A stretch of 64,000 nucleotides of DNA from Flavimaribacter sp024343425 (GTDB taxonomy: Bacteria > Pseudomonadota > Alphaproteobacteria > Rhizobiales > Rhizobiaceae): positions 434,001-498,000 of the forward strand of contig OZ245773.1 of the NCBI GenBank assembly GCA_965227645.1, read 5' to 3'. The position numbers were made by a program, and so were the translations under genes. How positions within the stretch are numbered: the stretch's first letter is position 1; every line of letters begins with the position of its first letter. The notes under the pieces are model-generated. The model was not told where the DNA came from and ran no database searches. It saw nothing but the letters and a program-made list of their open reading frames with translations. Of this stretch, positions 42,662 through 51,718 are shown piece after piece.

Positions 42662-43243
42662 TTGGCAAAGCTCTATTTCAGCTATTCGGCGATGAACGCC
42701 GGCAAATCGACGCTCCTGCTGCAGGCTTCCTACAATTACCGGGAACGCGGCATGCATACGCTGTTGTTCATCGCCGCCCTCGACGACCGCTCGGGAAAGG
42801 GCAAGATCGGTTCCCGCATCGGTCTCGAATCGGATGCAATTCCGTTCACCACCCACGACGATCTATTCGAGTTGATCCGTCGACAGCATGAGGAGACGCC
42901 GGCTGCCTGCATCTTTGTCGATGAAGCGCAATTCATGAGCGAAGATCAGGTCTGGCAACTGGCGCGCGCCGTGGACGAACTGGATATTCCGGCCATGACC
43001 TATGGTCTGCGCACGGATTTCCAGGGTGAGCTTTTTCCAGGTTCCAGGGTGCTTCTCGCCATCGCCGATTCGCTGAGAGAGATCCGCACGATCTGCGAAT
43101 GCGGGCGAAAGGCGACGATGGTCGTGCGTCTGGGCGCTGACGGCAAGCCGTTGCGCGAGGGATCGCAGGTCGAAATCGGCGGCAATGAAAAATATGTTTC
43201 GCTCTGCCGCCGTCACTGGAAAGAGGCCATGGGGCGTTCGTAG
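42662..43243 (+). CDS. tdk: Thymidine kinase
   Basis: A TTG at 42662 behind a GGGATGGGGA ribosome site gives a 193-residue product beginning AKLYFSYSAMNAGKSTLLLQ, the normal start of type II thymidine kinases. An ATG at 42608 would add 18 residues not found in the family. MNAGKST is the P-loop, CIFVDEAQFM is the DEAQF motif with the catalytic Glu, and YGLRTDFQGELFPGS is the lasso/substrate region. Cys residues in CECGRKA and SLCRRH would bind zinc. The enzyme salvages thymidine to dTMP. Confidence 0.92.
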   Translation: MAKLYFSYSAMNAGKSTLLLQASYNYRERGMHTLLFIAALDDRSGKGKIGSRIGLESDAIPFTTHDDLFELIRRQHEETPAACIFVDEAQFMSEDQVWQLARAVDELDIPAMTYGLRTDFQGELFPGSRVLLAIADSLREIRTICECGRKATMVVRLGADGKPLREGSQVEIGGNEKYVSLCRRHWKEAMGRS

Positions 43244-43333
43244 CCGCGCAATGCGTCACCTTGTCATGCCCCGACCCGTCAAATTGTGTATAGAATCCGC
43301 GTATTCGACGACAACAGCCCGGGGGACCAAGCC

Positions 43334-43723
43334 ATGTTTTCGAAATTCCTCGCCGCGATGGCCGTTTTTACGATATCCGCGACCGCACCGGCGCTTGCCG
43401 ACGGCGACCCGGAGGAGGGCGCCAAGGTTTTCAGAAAATGCAGGGCTTGTCATACGGTTGATCAGGAGAAGAACAGGGTCGGGCCGCATCTGGTCGGTAT
43501 TGTTGGCCGTCCAGTCGCCAGCATTGACAGTTTCAAATATTCCGACGCGATGACTGAATTCGGAGCCGACGGCAAGGTCTGGGACGAGGAGACGCTTACC
43601 GTCTATCTCCGCAAACCCAGGGCGCTGGTCAAGAAAACGACCATGGTCTTCGCCGGCTTCAAGAAGGACGATGATATCGAGAATCTGCTGGCTTATCTGT
43701 CCGACCCTTCCGCGGCGGAATGA
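43334..43723 (+). CDS. Class I cytochrome c (c2/c-550 type)
   Basis: The ATG at 43334 is followed by a signal peptide (FSKFLAAMAVFTISATAPALA) and gives 129 residues; the frame also opens at 43286, which would place extra charged residues before the signal. Heme attachment is at CRACH, and the sixth ligand is the Met in KKTTMVFAGFKK. VGPHLVGIVGR is the conserved loop after the heme. It is a soluble periplasmic electron carrier. Its stop overlaps the HAD gene start by four bases. Confidence 0.9.
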   Translation: MFSKFLAAMAVFTISATAPALADGDPEEGAKVFRKCRACHTVDQEKNRVGPHLVGIVGRPVASIDSFKYSDAMTEFGADGKVWDEETLTVYLRKPRALVKKTTMVFAGFKKDDDIENLLAYLSDPSAAE

Positions 43724-44329
43724 CCGGCAAGCTCTGCCTGATGCTCGATGTCGACGGTGTGATCGTCAATGGACGTCCTGAAGACGGCCTGTCGTGGGCA
43801 ACCGACATTGCGAACGATCTGGGGGTGGATCTGGCCGGTCTCCAGAAGGCGTTCTTCGAGCCGCACTGGCCCGATATCGTCATAGGCCGGAAGAACCTGC
43901 TTGATGTCCTCTCCGTCTGTCTGCCCGCGCTGGCGCCGTTCGTACGTCGGCAGGATTTGGTCGACTACTGGTTCAAAGGGGATTCAGCCCTGGACGATGC
44001 AGCGCTCTTGGAATGCGACCAACTCCGCGCGGATGGCGTCTCGATTTTTTCTGGCGACAAACCAGGAGCATATGAGAGCGAGTTTTCTTATGGACCGTCT
44101 GGGTCTTCGCGAGCATGTGGACGGAATGGTCTATTCAGCACAAATCGGCGCCAAAAAACCAGACCGCCCATTTTTTGAAGCCGCCCTGAAACGGTGCGGC
44201 TATTCTCCCGGAGATATTGTTCTGGTGGATGACATGAAGGCCAATGTCGAGGCGGCGCTCGCTTTTGGATGGAGCGCAGTGCAATGGCGCGAAGGATTAA
44301 GCCTGAGGTCCATTGTGGATTTCGCTTGA
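43720..44329 (+). pseudogene. HAD-family hydrolase with a single-base frameshift
   Basis: The first frame begins MTGKLCLMLDVDGVIVNG (HAD motif I, DVDGV) and is good to about residue 109. It then loses similarity and stops at 44178. A second frame resumes with LATNQEHM, the motif II region (ATN), and continues through GAKKPDRPFF (motif III Lys) and VLVDDMKANVEAALAFGW (motif IV Asp-Asp) to 44329. The break is at a run of six T (44045-44050). Five T would restore one continuous protein of about 202 residues. Either a real mutation, a sequencing error or a slippage site is possible. Translationally coupled to the cytochrome gene. Confidence 0.85.
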
Positions 44330-44430
44330 GCTGATTGCTTTGCTGATGGAAGGGCTATTGTGCTAACTCAAAGCTTTTCCAATGACCGTTTTAATTCCGC
44401 GATAGACCAACTGATCTTGCAGTTGCATTG

Positions 44431-44443
44431 TGTTGTCACAACA
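44431..44443. promoter_or_regulatory. Inverted repeat before the AAA+ operon
   Basis: TGTTGT (44431-44436), one base, then ACAACA (44438-44443) is a perfect inverted repeat. It is about 45 bases upstream of the first gene of the five-gene operon and overlaps a weak promoter match (TTGCAG at 44418-44423, 17 bases, AACATA). A repressor site is possible. Confidence 0.35.
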
Positions 44444-44487
44444 TAGATGCATGTATGCTTGCAGGCGGTTGAAAGAGAGGGAATCGG

Positions 44488-45576
44488 ATGGCGAAGCTGC
44501 AGAATATGGACGCGGAGATTGAAAAGACCCGCGATATCGTCAACGACATGCGGTCGAAGATCGAGAAATCGGGGGCGGTGCTACAGGAATTTTCCAAAGC
44601 CGAAACCAAACTCGGGGACGCGGAATTCGAGATCGAGAATGCGCGCATCGAGGATGTGATCCGTCAGCAGAAAGTCATGGAAGGCAATATCGCCGATCTC
44701 ATCATCGGCCTGGAAGACGCGACAAACGTGTTCGGCGCCGAGTTCGAGAGCATGAAGAACTTTTCCGGTTGGGAGAAATTCGTCGGCGTCTTTTCCAAGC
44801 AACGCATGCAGCGCCTGCGCACCGACCGGGTGCGCAACATGTCCCTGTCCGACAATCTACAGGAATTGCTGGCGAAGTCAGACGCCATCGTCGGCATCCT
44901 GAAGGAACAGAAATCCATCCTTGAGGATCGCTACAAGACTTCCGAGACGAGCCTGGTGCAGGTGATCGAGCGGCGCAAATCGACGATGGCGAATCTTGAG
45001 ACGACGCAGGCGCGCATCGAGGAACTCAACCCGTTGCTGATGGACATAGAGAACAAGATTGCGGCATCGACCGACCAGTCAACCCGCACGCAGCTGGAGT
45101 CCGAGCGCACGGCGCTCGCCACCGAGTACAACCAGGCGCAGGCCAAGGAGCAGGAATTGCTGGCTGAAAGCCAGACGCTGGAGCGCTACACGTCCATGTT
45201 CCAGACGTTCGTCGATTCCCTCAACAACCAGATCGCCGCCCAGAATACGCTGATCAACAAGCTGACCATCGACACCGAACAGCGCATCGTTCTCTACAAG
45301 GCTCTGGAAGATTCGCTGAAAACCGCGGCCCAGCAGGATGTCGCCCACAAGATCAATACTCTGGGAAGCCAGGTCGACACGGCGGCCGAGGAAACCATGG
45401 CCGGCATCGGTTCGGCAGCGCAGCGTCATATCGCCGATCTTCTGGAAATGCACGAAAAGAACATGCTGTCGACACAGGATATACAGCGCCGCAAGAAACT
45501 GGCCGACGACGCCTTTGCCAGACGGTTTTCGGAGGTGATGGAAAAGCACAACGCCTCCAACTACGTCCAGTCCTGA
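44488..45576 (+). CDS. Long coiled-coil protein, first gene of the AAA+ operon
   Basis: The 362-residue protein is almost wholly helical, with heptad-rich stretches at about 1-75, 125-240 and 285-350. A short non-coiled segment, FSGWEKFVGVFSKQRMQRL (about 92-110), is the only distinct landmark. No signal peptide or membrane helix is seen. The low-proline, Glu/Gln/Lys-rich pattern recalls cytoplasmic scaffold proteins such as PspA or TelA, but I see no diagnostic motif and make no family claim. It starts the operon; the next gene follows after 25 bases. It may be the substrate or scaffold of the AAA+ protein. Confidence 0.8.
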   Translation: MAKLQNMDAEIEKTRDIVNDMRSKIEKSGAVLQEFSKAETKLGDAEFEIENARIEDVIRQQKVMEGNIADLIIGLEDATNVFGAEFESMKNFSGWEKFVGVFSKQRMQRLRTDRVRNMSLSDNLQELLAKSDAIVGILKEQKSILEDRYKTSETSLVQVIERRKSTMANLETTQARIEELNPLLMDIENKIAASTDQSTRTQLESERTALATEYNQAQAKEQELLAESQTLERYTSMFQTFVDSLNNQIAAQNTLINKLTIDTEQRIVLYKALEDSLKTAAQQDVAHKINTLGSQVDTAAEETMAGIGSAAQRHIADLLEMHEKNMLSTQDIQRRKKLADDAFARRFSEVMEKHNASNYVQS

Positions 45577-45601
45577 TGCAACGAGCCGCATCGGCAGATC
45601 G

Positions 45602-46753
45602 ATGAAAAACGCCAACAGCCAGGCGGAGCGGTATTTCGACGCGATGCGCGCCGGCCTTGACGGGCTGGACGTGTTTCTCGGCGACCGGACATCGCCCTTT
45701 TACCAGCACGGGCTCATCGCCCAGGTCGTCAGCGCCTATATTGAACGTCTGAACGGGACCTTCGATTGCTGGCGGAACCGCATTGGCTTTACAGACCGTT
45801 TCCGAATTCAGCGCGCGGAAAGCGGTTTTCCCGTCTATCACAATGTGCTTGAGCTCGCGAATGACCGGAAATCCGCCAAAAAGCGGCTCGCCGCGTTACC
45901 GGAAGCAGAAGATCTGCGGCGGCAAATGGTCGATCACATTTTCACCAAGCGCAGTTTTCCGGCGGGGCAGCAGGAAAAACTCGCCGAACGGCTGTATCTC
46001 GAATCGCTCCGCAAAGGCGATGTTTTCCTGCCTTTCATGCTTCCGGAAACAGTCAAGGTTTCGGTCAATCCGAAGAACGGCCGGCCCTACTGCGTGGTGC
46101 ACTGGGGCGTGTTCGACGGCACGCGTTCGCTGCCAATGGTCTATCTCGCCGTCATCGAGGATTCCAGCAGCAAACTGACGGAAATGCTGGTGACGGAGGA
46201 TAACCGGCTGAACCGGAACATCGAGATTCCGCTGCCGGTGGAAGGCCTGCTCAATCCGTTGATTGCGCACGAATTCGACGCTTTTGCGGAAAAGAACAGC
46301 GCCTATTCGCTGTCGCCAGCCACGATCGCTGTCAATATGGACAAGGATTTCGACGAACTGCATCCAAAGCAGTTGCACCGTTTCGTGCTGGGGCCGTTTT
46401 ACTCCGCCGGAATCACCGAGCACAACAACCGGGTGACCGACGTGCTTTCCCGGGTCAGCCGACCGGAAAACGCCTGGATGCTGACGTGGACACTGCAGGA
46501 AGTCGTATCGAAATCCGAGCGGCCTGCGCGTCACGGCCTGTGGAGTAGCCAGCCCGCGAAGCAGGAATTTCATATCGAAACCAACGATCTCGAAGCCACG
46601 CGCCAGGGCGTAAGCTATTATGAGAACCATGCGCTCGTGACGCACGACGCCTATCAGGCCCTGTTTGCGAGCAGCGAGGCCGCAGACGTGTTCCGGGGCT
46701 GTTCGGTGCATGTGATCTCCGGCAACCAGATTATCAGCGAGGTTCACAAATGA
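45602..46753 (+). CDS. Uncharacterised soluble protein of the AAA+ operon
   Basis: The 383-residue protein has no signal peptide or membrane helix and no motif I recognise. The first 150 residues look helical. From about 150 there is a mixed alpha/beta region with PYCVVHWGVFDGTRSLPMVYLAVIEDSS, then DKDFDELHPKQLHRFVLGPFYSAGITEHN, and the C-terminal part has FHIETNDLEATRQGVSYYENHALVTHDAYQALF. Its stop overlaps the AAA+ start by four bases (ATGA), implying stoichiometric coupling. It probably works in a complex with the ATPase. Confidence 0.78.
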   Translation: MKNANSQAERYFDAMRAGLDGLDVFLGDRTSPFYQHGLIAQVVSAYIERLNGTFDCWRNRIGFTDRFRIQRAESGFPVYHNVLELANDRKSAKKRLAALPEAEDLRRQMVDHIFTKRSFPAGQQEKLAERLYLESLRKGDVFLPFMLPETVKVSVNPKNGRPYCVVHWGVFDGTRSLPMVYLAVIEDSSSKLTEMLVTEDNRLNRNIEIPLPVEGLLNPLIAHEFDAFAEKNSAYSLSPATIAVNMDKDFDELHPKQLHRFVLGPFYSAGITEHNNRVTDVLSRVSRPENAWMLTWTLQEVVSKSERPARHGLWSSQPAKQEFHIETNDLEATRQGVSYYENHALVTHDAYQALFASSEAADVFRGCSVHVISGNQIISEVHK

Positions 46754-48666
46754 GCCGCAATGCAGGTCTGACGACCATTCACGAAGACGATATCGAGACG
46801 CATATCCCGACTGCACAGTCGATGGTGACCAGGATCGTTATTCTGGAGCATGACGACGGACGGTCGAACACAGCGCTGGCGGGAACCGGCAGGCGGTTCG
46901 TTTCGACCGTGTCCACCGGTTCGGCGCGAAGAACCAGGCAGGTGGAATTCGCAAAGACAGTGGCCGAAGTTCCGCCGGTCGATGAAATGCTGTCGATCCC
47001 GAAACATGCGCTTCTTTATCGCGCCCGGCGCGGGCTTGCGATCGCGATGGCGATCGCCGATGATTTTGCGAAGCAGAGCGACCTCGAGAGCCTGAAATCG
47101 CGCAACCGGGCGTCGCCGCTGTCCGGCGACGACGCGATACGCTTCAAGGCGCTTCTTTCAGCGTCTTCCTACGTGGCGGCGTTTACCTTCGCCGCCTATC
47201 TCAGCCAGTTGCTCGACGGCGAGGTGGAGCCGGTCGCCGACTCGAAAGAACCCGTCTTCGAGTTCGACACCCCGCAGGACGCGCTGAAATCAATGCTCGC
47301 AGGTCTCGACATGGCGATTGGCGGAAGCCCGGACGAGATTGCCCTGACCGCGCGCGCCAAGGCGTTTGCGCGCACGGCGATCGAAGGGCTTCTGCAACGG
47401 CGAGCGCGCTTTACAGGTCTCGCCGGATTCGCCGAGGCGCATATCCGGATCGACAAGGACGATTTCACGATCAACGGCTTCGAGGTGGCGCCCGGCGAAA
47501 AGCGCAAGCCCCTTGCCATGAGCTTCAAGAAGCCGAACGAGATCATCGGCAATCACATCGCCAAGTACCAGGCGATGAAGCTCGCCAAGATGCTGGTCGC
47601 CTACGACTTCGACAGGCAGATGAACCCGTTCGTCGAACTCGGCGGTTTTCTGTTCACCTTCATCGGCGATGGAATGCCGGGCACCGGCAAGACGATCCTG
47701 ATCCAGATGATCGCGGGGTTGATCAACGATTATTGCCGGATCGCCGGCTACAATTTCCACTACGAGAATTTCGGCGTCGACCAGATTTCCTCCTATCAGG
47801 GCAAGTCCGGGCAGAACTGCAAGGAGTTCGTCAACAATGTCGTCAATCCGCGGGCGATCGGTTTCGGCACGATCGACGACATCGACCAGGTGGCGGCCAG
47901 ACGTTCGGACGATCGCGCTTCCGCCGGCCAACACGAGGTGACCGCGGTTTTGATGGAAAGCTTCGCCGGCGCTTCCACAGTGGTGCGCGGGAATTGCTGC
48001 TTCGGCATGTTCTCCAACTATCCGGAGAATGTGGACGATGCGCTTCGCCAGCGCGCCGGCGCCCGCTGGCTGGTCGACGGACCGCAGAGCAGGGACGACT
48101 ATATCGATATCTTCGTGCTGCTTGCCGGCCAGAACCACGACATTCCGCTCGGATCGCATTCGCTGTTCGCCGGGCAGGAAATCAACCGGGCGGTGGCCGC
48201 GTCGTACGAGGGGCATGAGCGGCCCAAGGAAGACGGGCTCGTCGCCGTGTGGGACGCCTTTGCAAAGGAAAGGGGCGAACCACGGACGATGGCTGATATC
48301 GGTGAATACCTCTACCGGATCAAGCGGGCCGAGCCGCGCTTTACCGGGCGCGCCATCAAGAACATTACCGATGCGATCAAGCTGCGGGCGATGGATATCG
48401 ACCTGCCGGATGAATGGTTCGAAACGCCCGAAGCTTTCATGCACAAGGCTTACGACGACAAGAAAGCGATGATCGAGGATCTGCGCGGCCCTTTCACGAT
48501 CGACATGGTTCTGCAGGAGATCAACCGCTACGCCGATTCCGAGTTTCGATACACCGACAAGTCCGACGATGCGGCCGTGCAGGAGATCGTTCGTCGCGAG
48601 CGGCAACGCGAAAAGGCCGTTCGCGAGATCGAGGAGATGAAACGCGACGGACGCTGGCAGGCCTGA
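46750..48666 (+). CDS. AAA+ ATPase with long N-terminal region
   Basis: The 638-residue protein has about 300 residues of mostly helical N-terminal sequence and then an AAA+ module. GDGMPGTGKTILIQ (about 306-320) is Walker A. GFGTIDDIDQ (about 372-381) is Walker B, with Asp-Asp where Asp-Glu is usual. FGMFSNYPENVDDALRQRAGARW carries the sensor 1 Asn and an arginine-finger-like RQRAG. RFTGRAIKNITDAIKLRA is the sensor 2 helix region. The C-terminal tail is highly charged. No protease, nuclease or DNA-binding domain is attached, so it is likely a remodelling ATPase. It sits centrally in the operon, with a 4-base overlap before it and 7 bases to the next gene. Confidence 0.87.
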   Translation: MSRNAGLTTIHEDDIETHIPTAQSMVTRIVILEHDDGRSNTALAGTGRRFVSTVSTGSARRTRQVEFAKTVAEVPPVDEMLSIPKHALLYRARRGLAIAMAIADDFAKQSDLESLKSRNRASPLSGDDAIRFKALLSASSYVAAFTFAAYLSQLLDGEVEPVADSKEPVFEFDTPQDALKSMLAGLDMAIGGSPDEIALTARAKAFARTAIEGLLQRRARFTGLAGFAEAHIRIDKDDFTINGFEVAPGEKRKPLAMSFKKPNEIIGNHIAKYQAMKLAKMLVAYDFDRQMNPFVELGGFLFTFIGDGMPGTGKTILIQMIAGLINDYCRIAGYNFHYENFGVDQISSYQGKSGQNCKEFVNNVVNPRAIGFGTIDDIDQVAARRSDDRASAGQHEVTAVLMESFAGASTVVRGNCCFGMFSNYPENVDDALRQRAGARWLVDGPQSRDDYIDIFVLLAGQNHDIPLGSHSLFAGQEINRAVAASYEGHERPKEDGLVAVWDAFAKERGEPRTMADIGEYLYRIKRAEPRFTGRAIKNITDAIKLRAMDIDLPDEWFETPEAFMHKAYDDKKAMIEDLRGPFTIDMVLQEINRYADSEFRYTDKSDDAAVQEIVRRERQREKAVREIEEMKRDGRWQA

Positions 48667-48673
48667 TTTTGCT

Positions 48674-49963
48674 ATGGAACGCCTTCTCGAAAGCAAGCTG
48701 ATCTATGGCCGGCTGATGGAAATCTCCGAGCCGCACCTCATCGAGCGCTACAATCGCGCCATGGCTGCTTTCGGCCTGCCGCCGACGCAACTTGAAGCAT
48801 TCGATATCGATATGACCGGCTTTTCGCCGCAGATCGCCATGGAGCTCGGCGACAGGGATTATCTGGATCCGAACCGGATCAATCGCCGCTTCATCATCCT
48901 GTCGCCGTTTCAGGAAAGCCTGCCTGTCATCCATACGAGTTTTTCAAACACCGCGTCCCTGATGCACCAGTTTTTCCAGGCCAATCGACGGGCCATTAAC
49001 GCCGTGACCATCCGCGACGCGCTTTACGGCGAAATCGAGGAACATGTGTCCCACGTGCGGGAGATCGAGGACCTGCTTTCGATCAACGAAGTGACGTTCC
49101 ATGTGCAGGCGGCCGACGGAACCCTGGCGAAATCGGAGGAGCTGCGCGAACTGGCGGACCGGCTGCTGACGTCGCCGAACGCCTGGCGCAACGACGCCAT
49201 GATCGAGCGGATGGTCGAACTGGTCCGGCATACCGGAGACATCCGCCAGAACGATCTCGTGCCCGACAAGCTGGTGTTCCGTCAGGACGCCTACTGGACG
49301 AGCCATTTCGGCGGACTGTTCGTCTTTGCCGACGATCGCGACCTCACGGTTATTTGCGACCCCGCGGCTCCGGGTTTCCGCCGTTCGAGACCTTGGCAGG
49401 TCAGCTATCTGCCGCTGGAAGATCACGAAAGGATTTACCGGTTTCTGGAGCAGAGCGGGCGCATCGAGACGACGGACGCGTGCTGGCTGAAATCCTCCGG
49501 CTTCCTTGATCACCGCATCGAGATGGCGCTTTGGGCGCTTGTCAACCGGACGCAGCCGGATATCGATCTTTCCGGGGCGGATGGCCAGTGGCTGCGCAAC
49601 TGGAGCCTTCGTCACGCCGATCTCGTCGCGCAGGACAGCGAGCTCTCCTTTCTTCGGGATGTTTCGAGACGGCTGGACAATGGCGGCGATGTCGACGTCA
49701 ACGAAATGCCGGCCTCCTTGCGATTCCTGCTGATCCGAGCAGACCCGTCGCATCCGGATCGCTGGCTGACGAACCAGCTTATCAGCCTGATGGCGGCGTC
49801 CGATTTCGTCTCCCGTTTCATATTCGACAAGCCTGGCTTCTATGATCTTTACGAGGATTACAGCGATGGCTTTCGCGCCCATGTTGTGGCAACACTCACG
49901 CGTACCTATCTGCAGGACAAGCGCGCCTTTCGCCAACGCCTTTACGGACTAGACGAGGACTGA
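48674..49963 (+). CDS. Uncharacterised soluble protein following the AAA+ gene
   Basis: The 429-residue protein has no signal peptide or membrane segment. It begins MERLLESKLIYGRLMEISEPHLIERYNRAM-like helices and ends in helical sequence (FIFDKPGFYDLYEDYSDGF). The central part contains FHVQAADGTLAKSEELRELADRLL and FGGLFVFADDRDLTVICDP, suggesting a mixed fold. I do not recognise a family or catalytic residues. Spacing of 7 bases from the AAA+ gene and 4 bases to the DUF2333-type gene shows it belongs to the same transcript and probably the same complex. Confidence 0.78.
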   Translation: MERLLESKLIYGRLMEISEPHLIERYNRAMAAFGLPPTQLEAFDIDMTGFSPQIAMELGDRDYLDPNRINRRFIILSPFQESLPVIHTSFSNTASLMHQFFQANRRAINAVTIRDALYGEIEEHVSHVREIEDLLSINEVTFHVQAADGTLAKSEELRELADRLLTSPNAWRNDAMIERMVELVRHTGDIRQNDLVPDKLVFRQDAYWTSHFGGLFVFADDRDLTVICDPAAPGFRRSRPWQVSYLPLEDHERIYRFLEQSGRIETTDACWLKSSGFLDHRIEMALWALVNRTQPDIDLSGADGQWLRNWSLRHADLVAQDSELSFLRDVSRRLDNGGDVDVNEMPASLRFLLIRADPSHPDRWLTNQLISLMAASDFVSRFIFDKPGFYDLYEDYSDGFRAHVVATLTRTYLQDKRAFRQRLYGLDED

Positions 49964-49967
49964 GACC

Positions 49968-51092
49968 ATGCTGGACCCGATCATCGCCTTTTTCGAGCGC
50001 ATCTTTCACTGGATCGGACATGGTATCGGCCTGTTGATCGCCTGGATCCTCTGGCCTTTTCTGCTGCTTGGACGGTGGTATCGCCGCAGGGGATTCATCT
50101 TGCGAGCCGTGATCGGGGTTTTGGTGCTCGGTCTGCTCGTGCTCTACGGACTGTTTTTCTGGAACGCGCTCTGGATCAGGAGTTTTGATCCGGATTACGT
50201 CGCGAAATTCGAGCAGGACCGCCTGGAAACCGGGGCCGGCGAGCAAACATCGATTGAGAACAGCTCACAGACCACGCGCACCTGCAACCGATCCGCCATC
50301 GTTGACGCGCTTGCCGAACTGATCGATTTCAACGTCAACCAGAATCGCTGGATGTCGTCGATGGTGCTCTACAAGCTCGGTTTCTTCGGGATCGACTGGG
50401 ACGCGACGCCGTTCCTCGACAACAAGGCGTCGTTCCAGCGCGGCGCACAGCAGGCCGTGCAGCGCACGGCGATTGAACTCGTCGACGCGCTTGGCCGAGT
50501 TCGCGGAACCTCCGCGGCCGATGAGGATCTGTCGCGCGCAAGGGGCCGTCTGCAATATGACGAGTACACGTGGTATTTCACCCTGTCGCCGCCATCGCCG
50601 ATTCTGCCGACGCCGGACGCCTATAGAGAAGGTCGCGACCGGCTGCTCAAGTTCAACGACCGACTGGAAAACTGCAACGCTGTCTTCGATGTGCGCGCCG
50701 ACAATCTGATCCGCTTTCTTGATCGCATCGCCAGCGACATCGGGTCGACGTCGGCTGCGTTGCGCGACCGGTCGGACGCCTCGAACGCCGGATGGTTCGA
50801 CACCCATGCGGACAACCAGTTCTGGTACGCCTACGGGCAGCTTTACGCCTATTACGGGATCCTGAAGGCCGCACATGCGGATTTCGCCGACATTATTGAT
50901 TCGCGGCAATTGACCGACGTCTGGGACACGATGGAAGAGCAGCTCCGCGCTACGCTGGAGCTTGACCCGGTCATCGTATCCAATGGTCGTGAGGACGGCT
51001 GGATCATGCCGTCGCATCTGACGACAGTCGGTTTTTATCTGTTGCGCGTCCGCTCGAATCTGGTCGAGCTTCGCTCGATCCTGGATCGGTAG
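49968..51092 (+). CDS. DUF2333-type membrane protein
   Basis: The 374-residue protein has two N-terminal hydrophobic segments (about 13-34 and 43-65) separated by a basic WYRRRGF turn. A large domain outside or facing the periplasm follows. DFNVNQNRWMSSMVLYKLGFFGIDWDATPFLDNKASFQRG, VDALGRVRGTS, DEYTWYF and DGWIMPSHLTTVGFYLLRVRSNLVELRSIL match what I recall of the DUF2333 family. No enzyme residues are evident. As the last gene of the operon it is the only membrane member and may anchor the AAA+ machinery at the inner membrane. Confidence 0.85.
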   Translation: MLDPIIAFFERIFHWIGHGIGLLIAWILWPFLLLGRWYRRRGFILRAVIGVLVLGLLVLYGLFFWNALWIRSFDPDYVAKFEQDRLETGAGEQTSIENSSQTTRTCNRSAIVDALAELIDFNVNQNRWMSSMVLYKLGFFGIDWDATPFLDNKASFQRGAQQAVQRTAIELVDALGRVRGTSAADEDLSRARGRLQYDEYTWYFTLSPPSPILPTPDAYREGRDRLLKFNDRLENCNAVFDVRADNLIRFLDRIASDIGSTSAALRDRSDASNAGWFDTHADNQFWYAYGQLYAYYGILKAAHADFADIIDSRQLTDVWDTMEEQLRATLELDPVIVSNGREDGWIMPSHLTTVGFYLLRVRSNLVELRSILDR

Positions 51093-51143
51093 TAGCCGGT
51101 TTCTCAGATCACTGCGCCAATGCACATTATTTGATTTGCCTGA

Positions 51144-51443
51144 TTAACCTCGTGGATCATTGATCCAGTCTTCTCGGGCATGGCGAATGCGGATGATCAA
51201 GATCCGCCGGTTCTCTTCAATCCGATAGATAATGATATGAGAGCCGTGCGGATGAACCCTTATGCCAGCAGGAGAAAGTTCCAAACGTTCTCGCGCCATG
51301 AAGGGATTACCGGCCAGAATTTCGAAGGTGCGCACAAGCTCGTGGTGGTATGATTCTGCCTGGTCTATTCCGAAGCTGTGTGCTCCCTGGACATATATGT
51401 TGACGAAATCTTCCTCGGCCTTGCGGGTCAGCCTATAGGTCAT
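51144..51443 (-). CDS. parE: ParE/RelE-superfamily toxin
   Basis: The 99-residue protein has the ParE pattern: YRLTRKAEEDFVNIY at the N-terminus, a central helix pair with FEILAGNPFMARER, then GIRVHPHGSHIIIYRIEENRRILIIRIRHAREDW, the last strands of the fold. ParE toxins poison DNA gyrase, whereas RelE members cut mRNA on the ribosome; the lack of RelE catalytic residues favours ParE. Its start overlaps the antitoxin end by 11 bases. It faces the end of the AAA+ operon. Confidence 0.88.
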   Translation of the reverse strand: MTYRLTRKAEEDFVNIYVQGAHSFGIDQAESYHHELVRTFEILAGNPFMARERLELSPAGIRVHPHGSHIIIYRIEENRRILIIRIRHAREDWINDPRG

Positions 51444-51693
51444 TGCCTTTGGCGCTGACTCCCGCCTTGTCGCGGGCCAGCTCCAGAATTTCCTTCACAT
51501 TGCGCGTAGACACGCCACTCTCAAGACCTTCATCGACCAGTCGCTGCATCTCGGCGATCTTGTTGTTGCGTTCCTGATCATGTCGGATCAGATCACGCAC
51601 GTAGTCGCTGGCATTGCTGTAGCGGCCAGTTTGAAGCTGCGTTTCAACCCATTCTTTCATGGGATCTGGCAGTGAAACATTCATGGTTGCCAT
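51433..51693 (-). CDS. parD: ParD-family antitoxin
   Basis: The 86-residue protein begins MATMNVSLPDPMKEWVETQLQTGRY-type sequence, a ribbon-helix-helix DNA-binding domain (strand MNVSLP, then YSNASDYVRDLIRHD). A charged, probably unfolded C-terminal half that would wrap the toxin follows. GAGG lies 9 bases before the ATG. It is the first gene of the pair, the normal order for parDE. An array of three short inverted repeats lies immediately upstream and is the likely autoregulatory site. Confidence 0.88.
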   Translation of the reverse strand: MATMNVSLPDPMKEWVETQLQTGRYSNASDYVRDLIRHDQERNNKIAEMQRLVDEGLESGVSTRNVKEILELARDKAGVSAKGNDL

Positions 51694-51718
51694 TGGATGT
51701 TACCTCGCTTTGCTATGA

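Noticed and set aside
47290..48696. 468-aa minus-strand frame over the AAA+ gene
   Set aside because: Antisense shadow; the plus strand carries clear Walker A, Walker B and sensor motifs.
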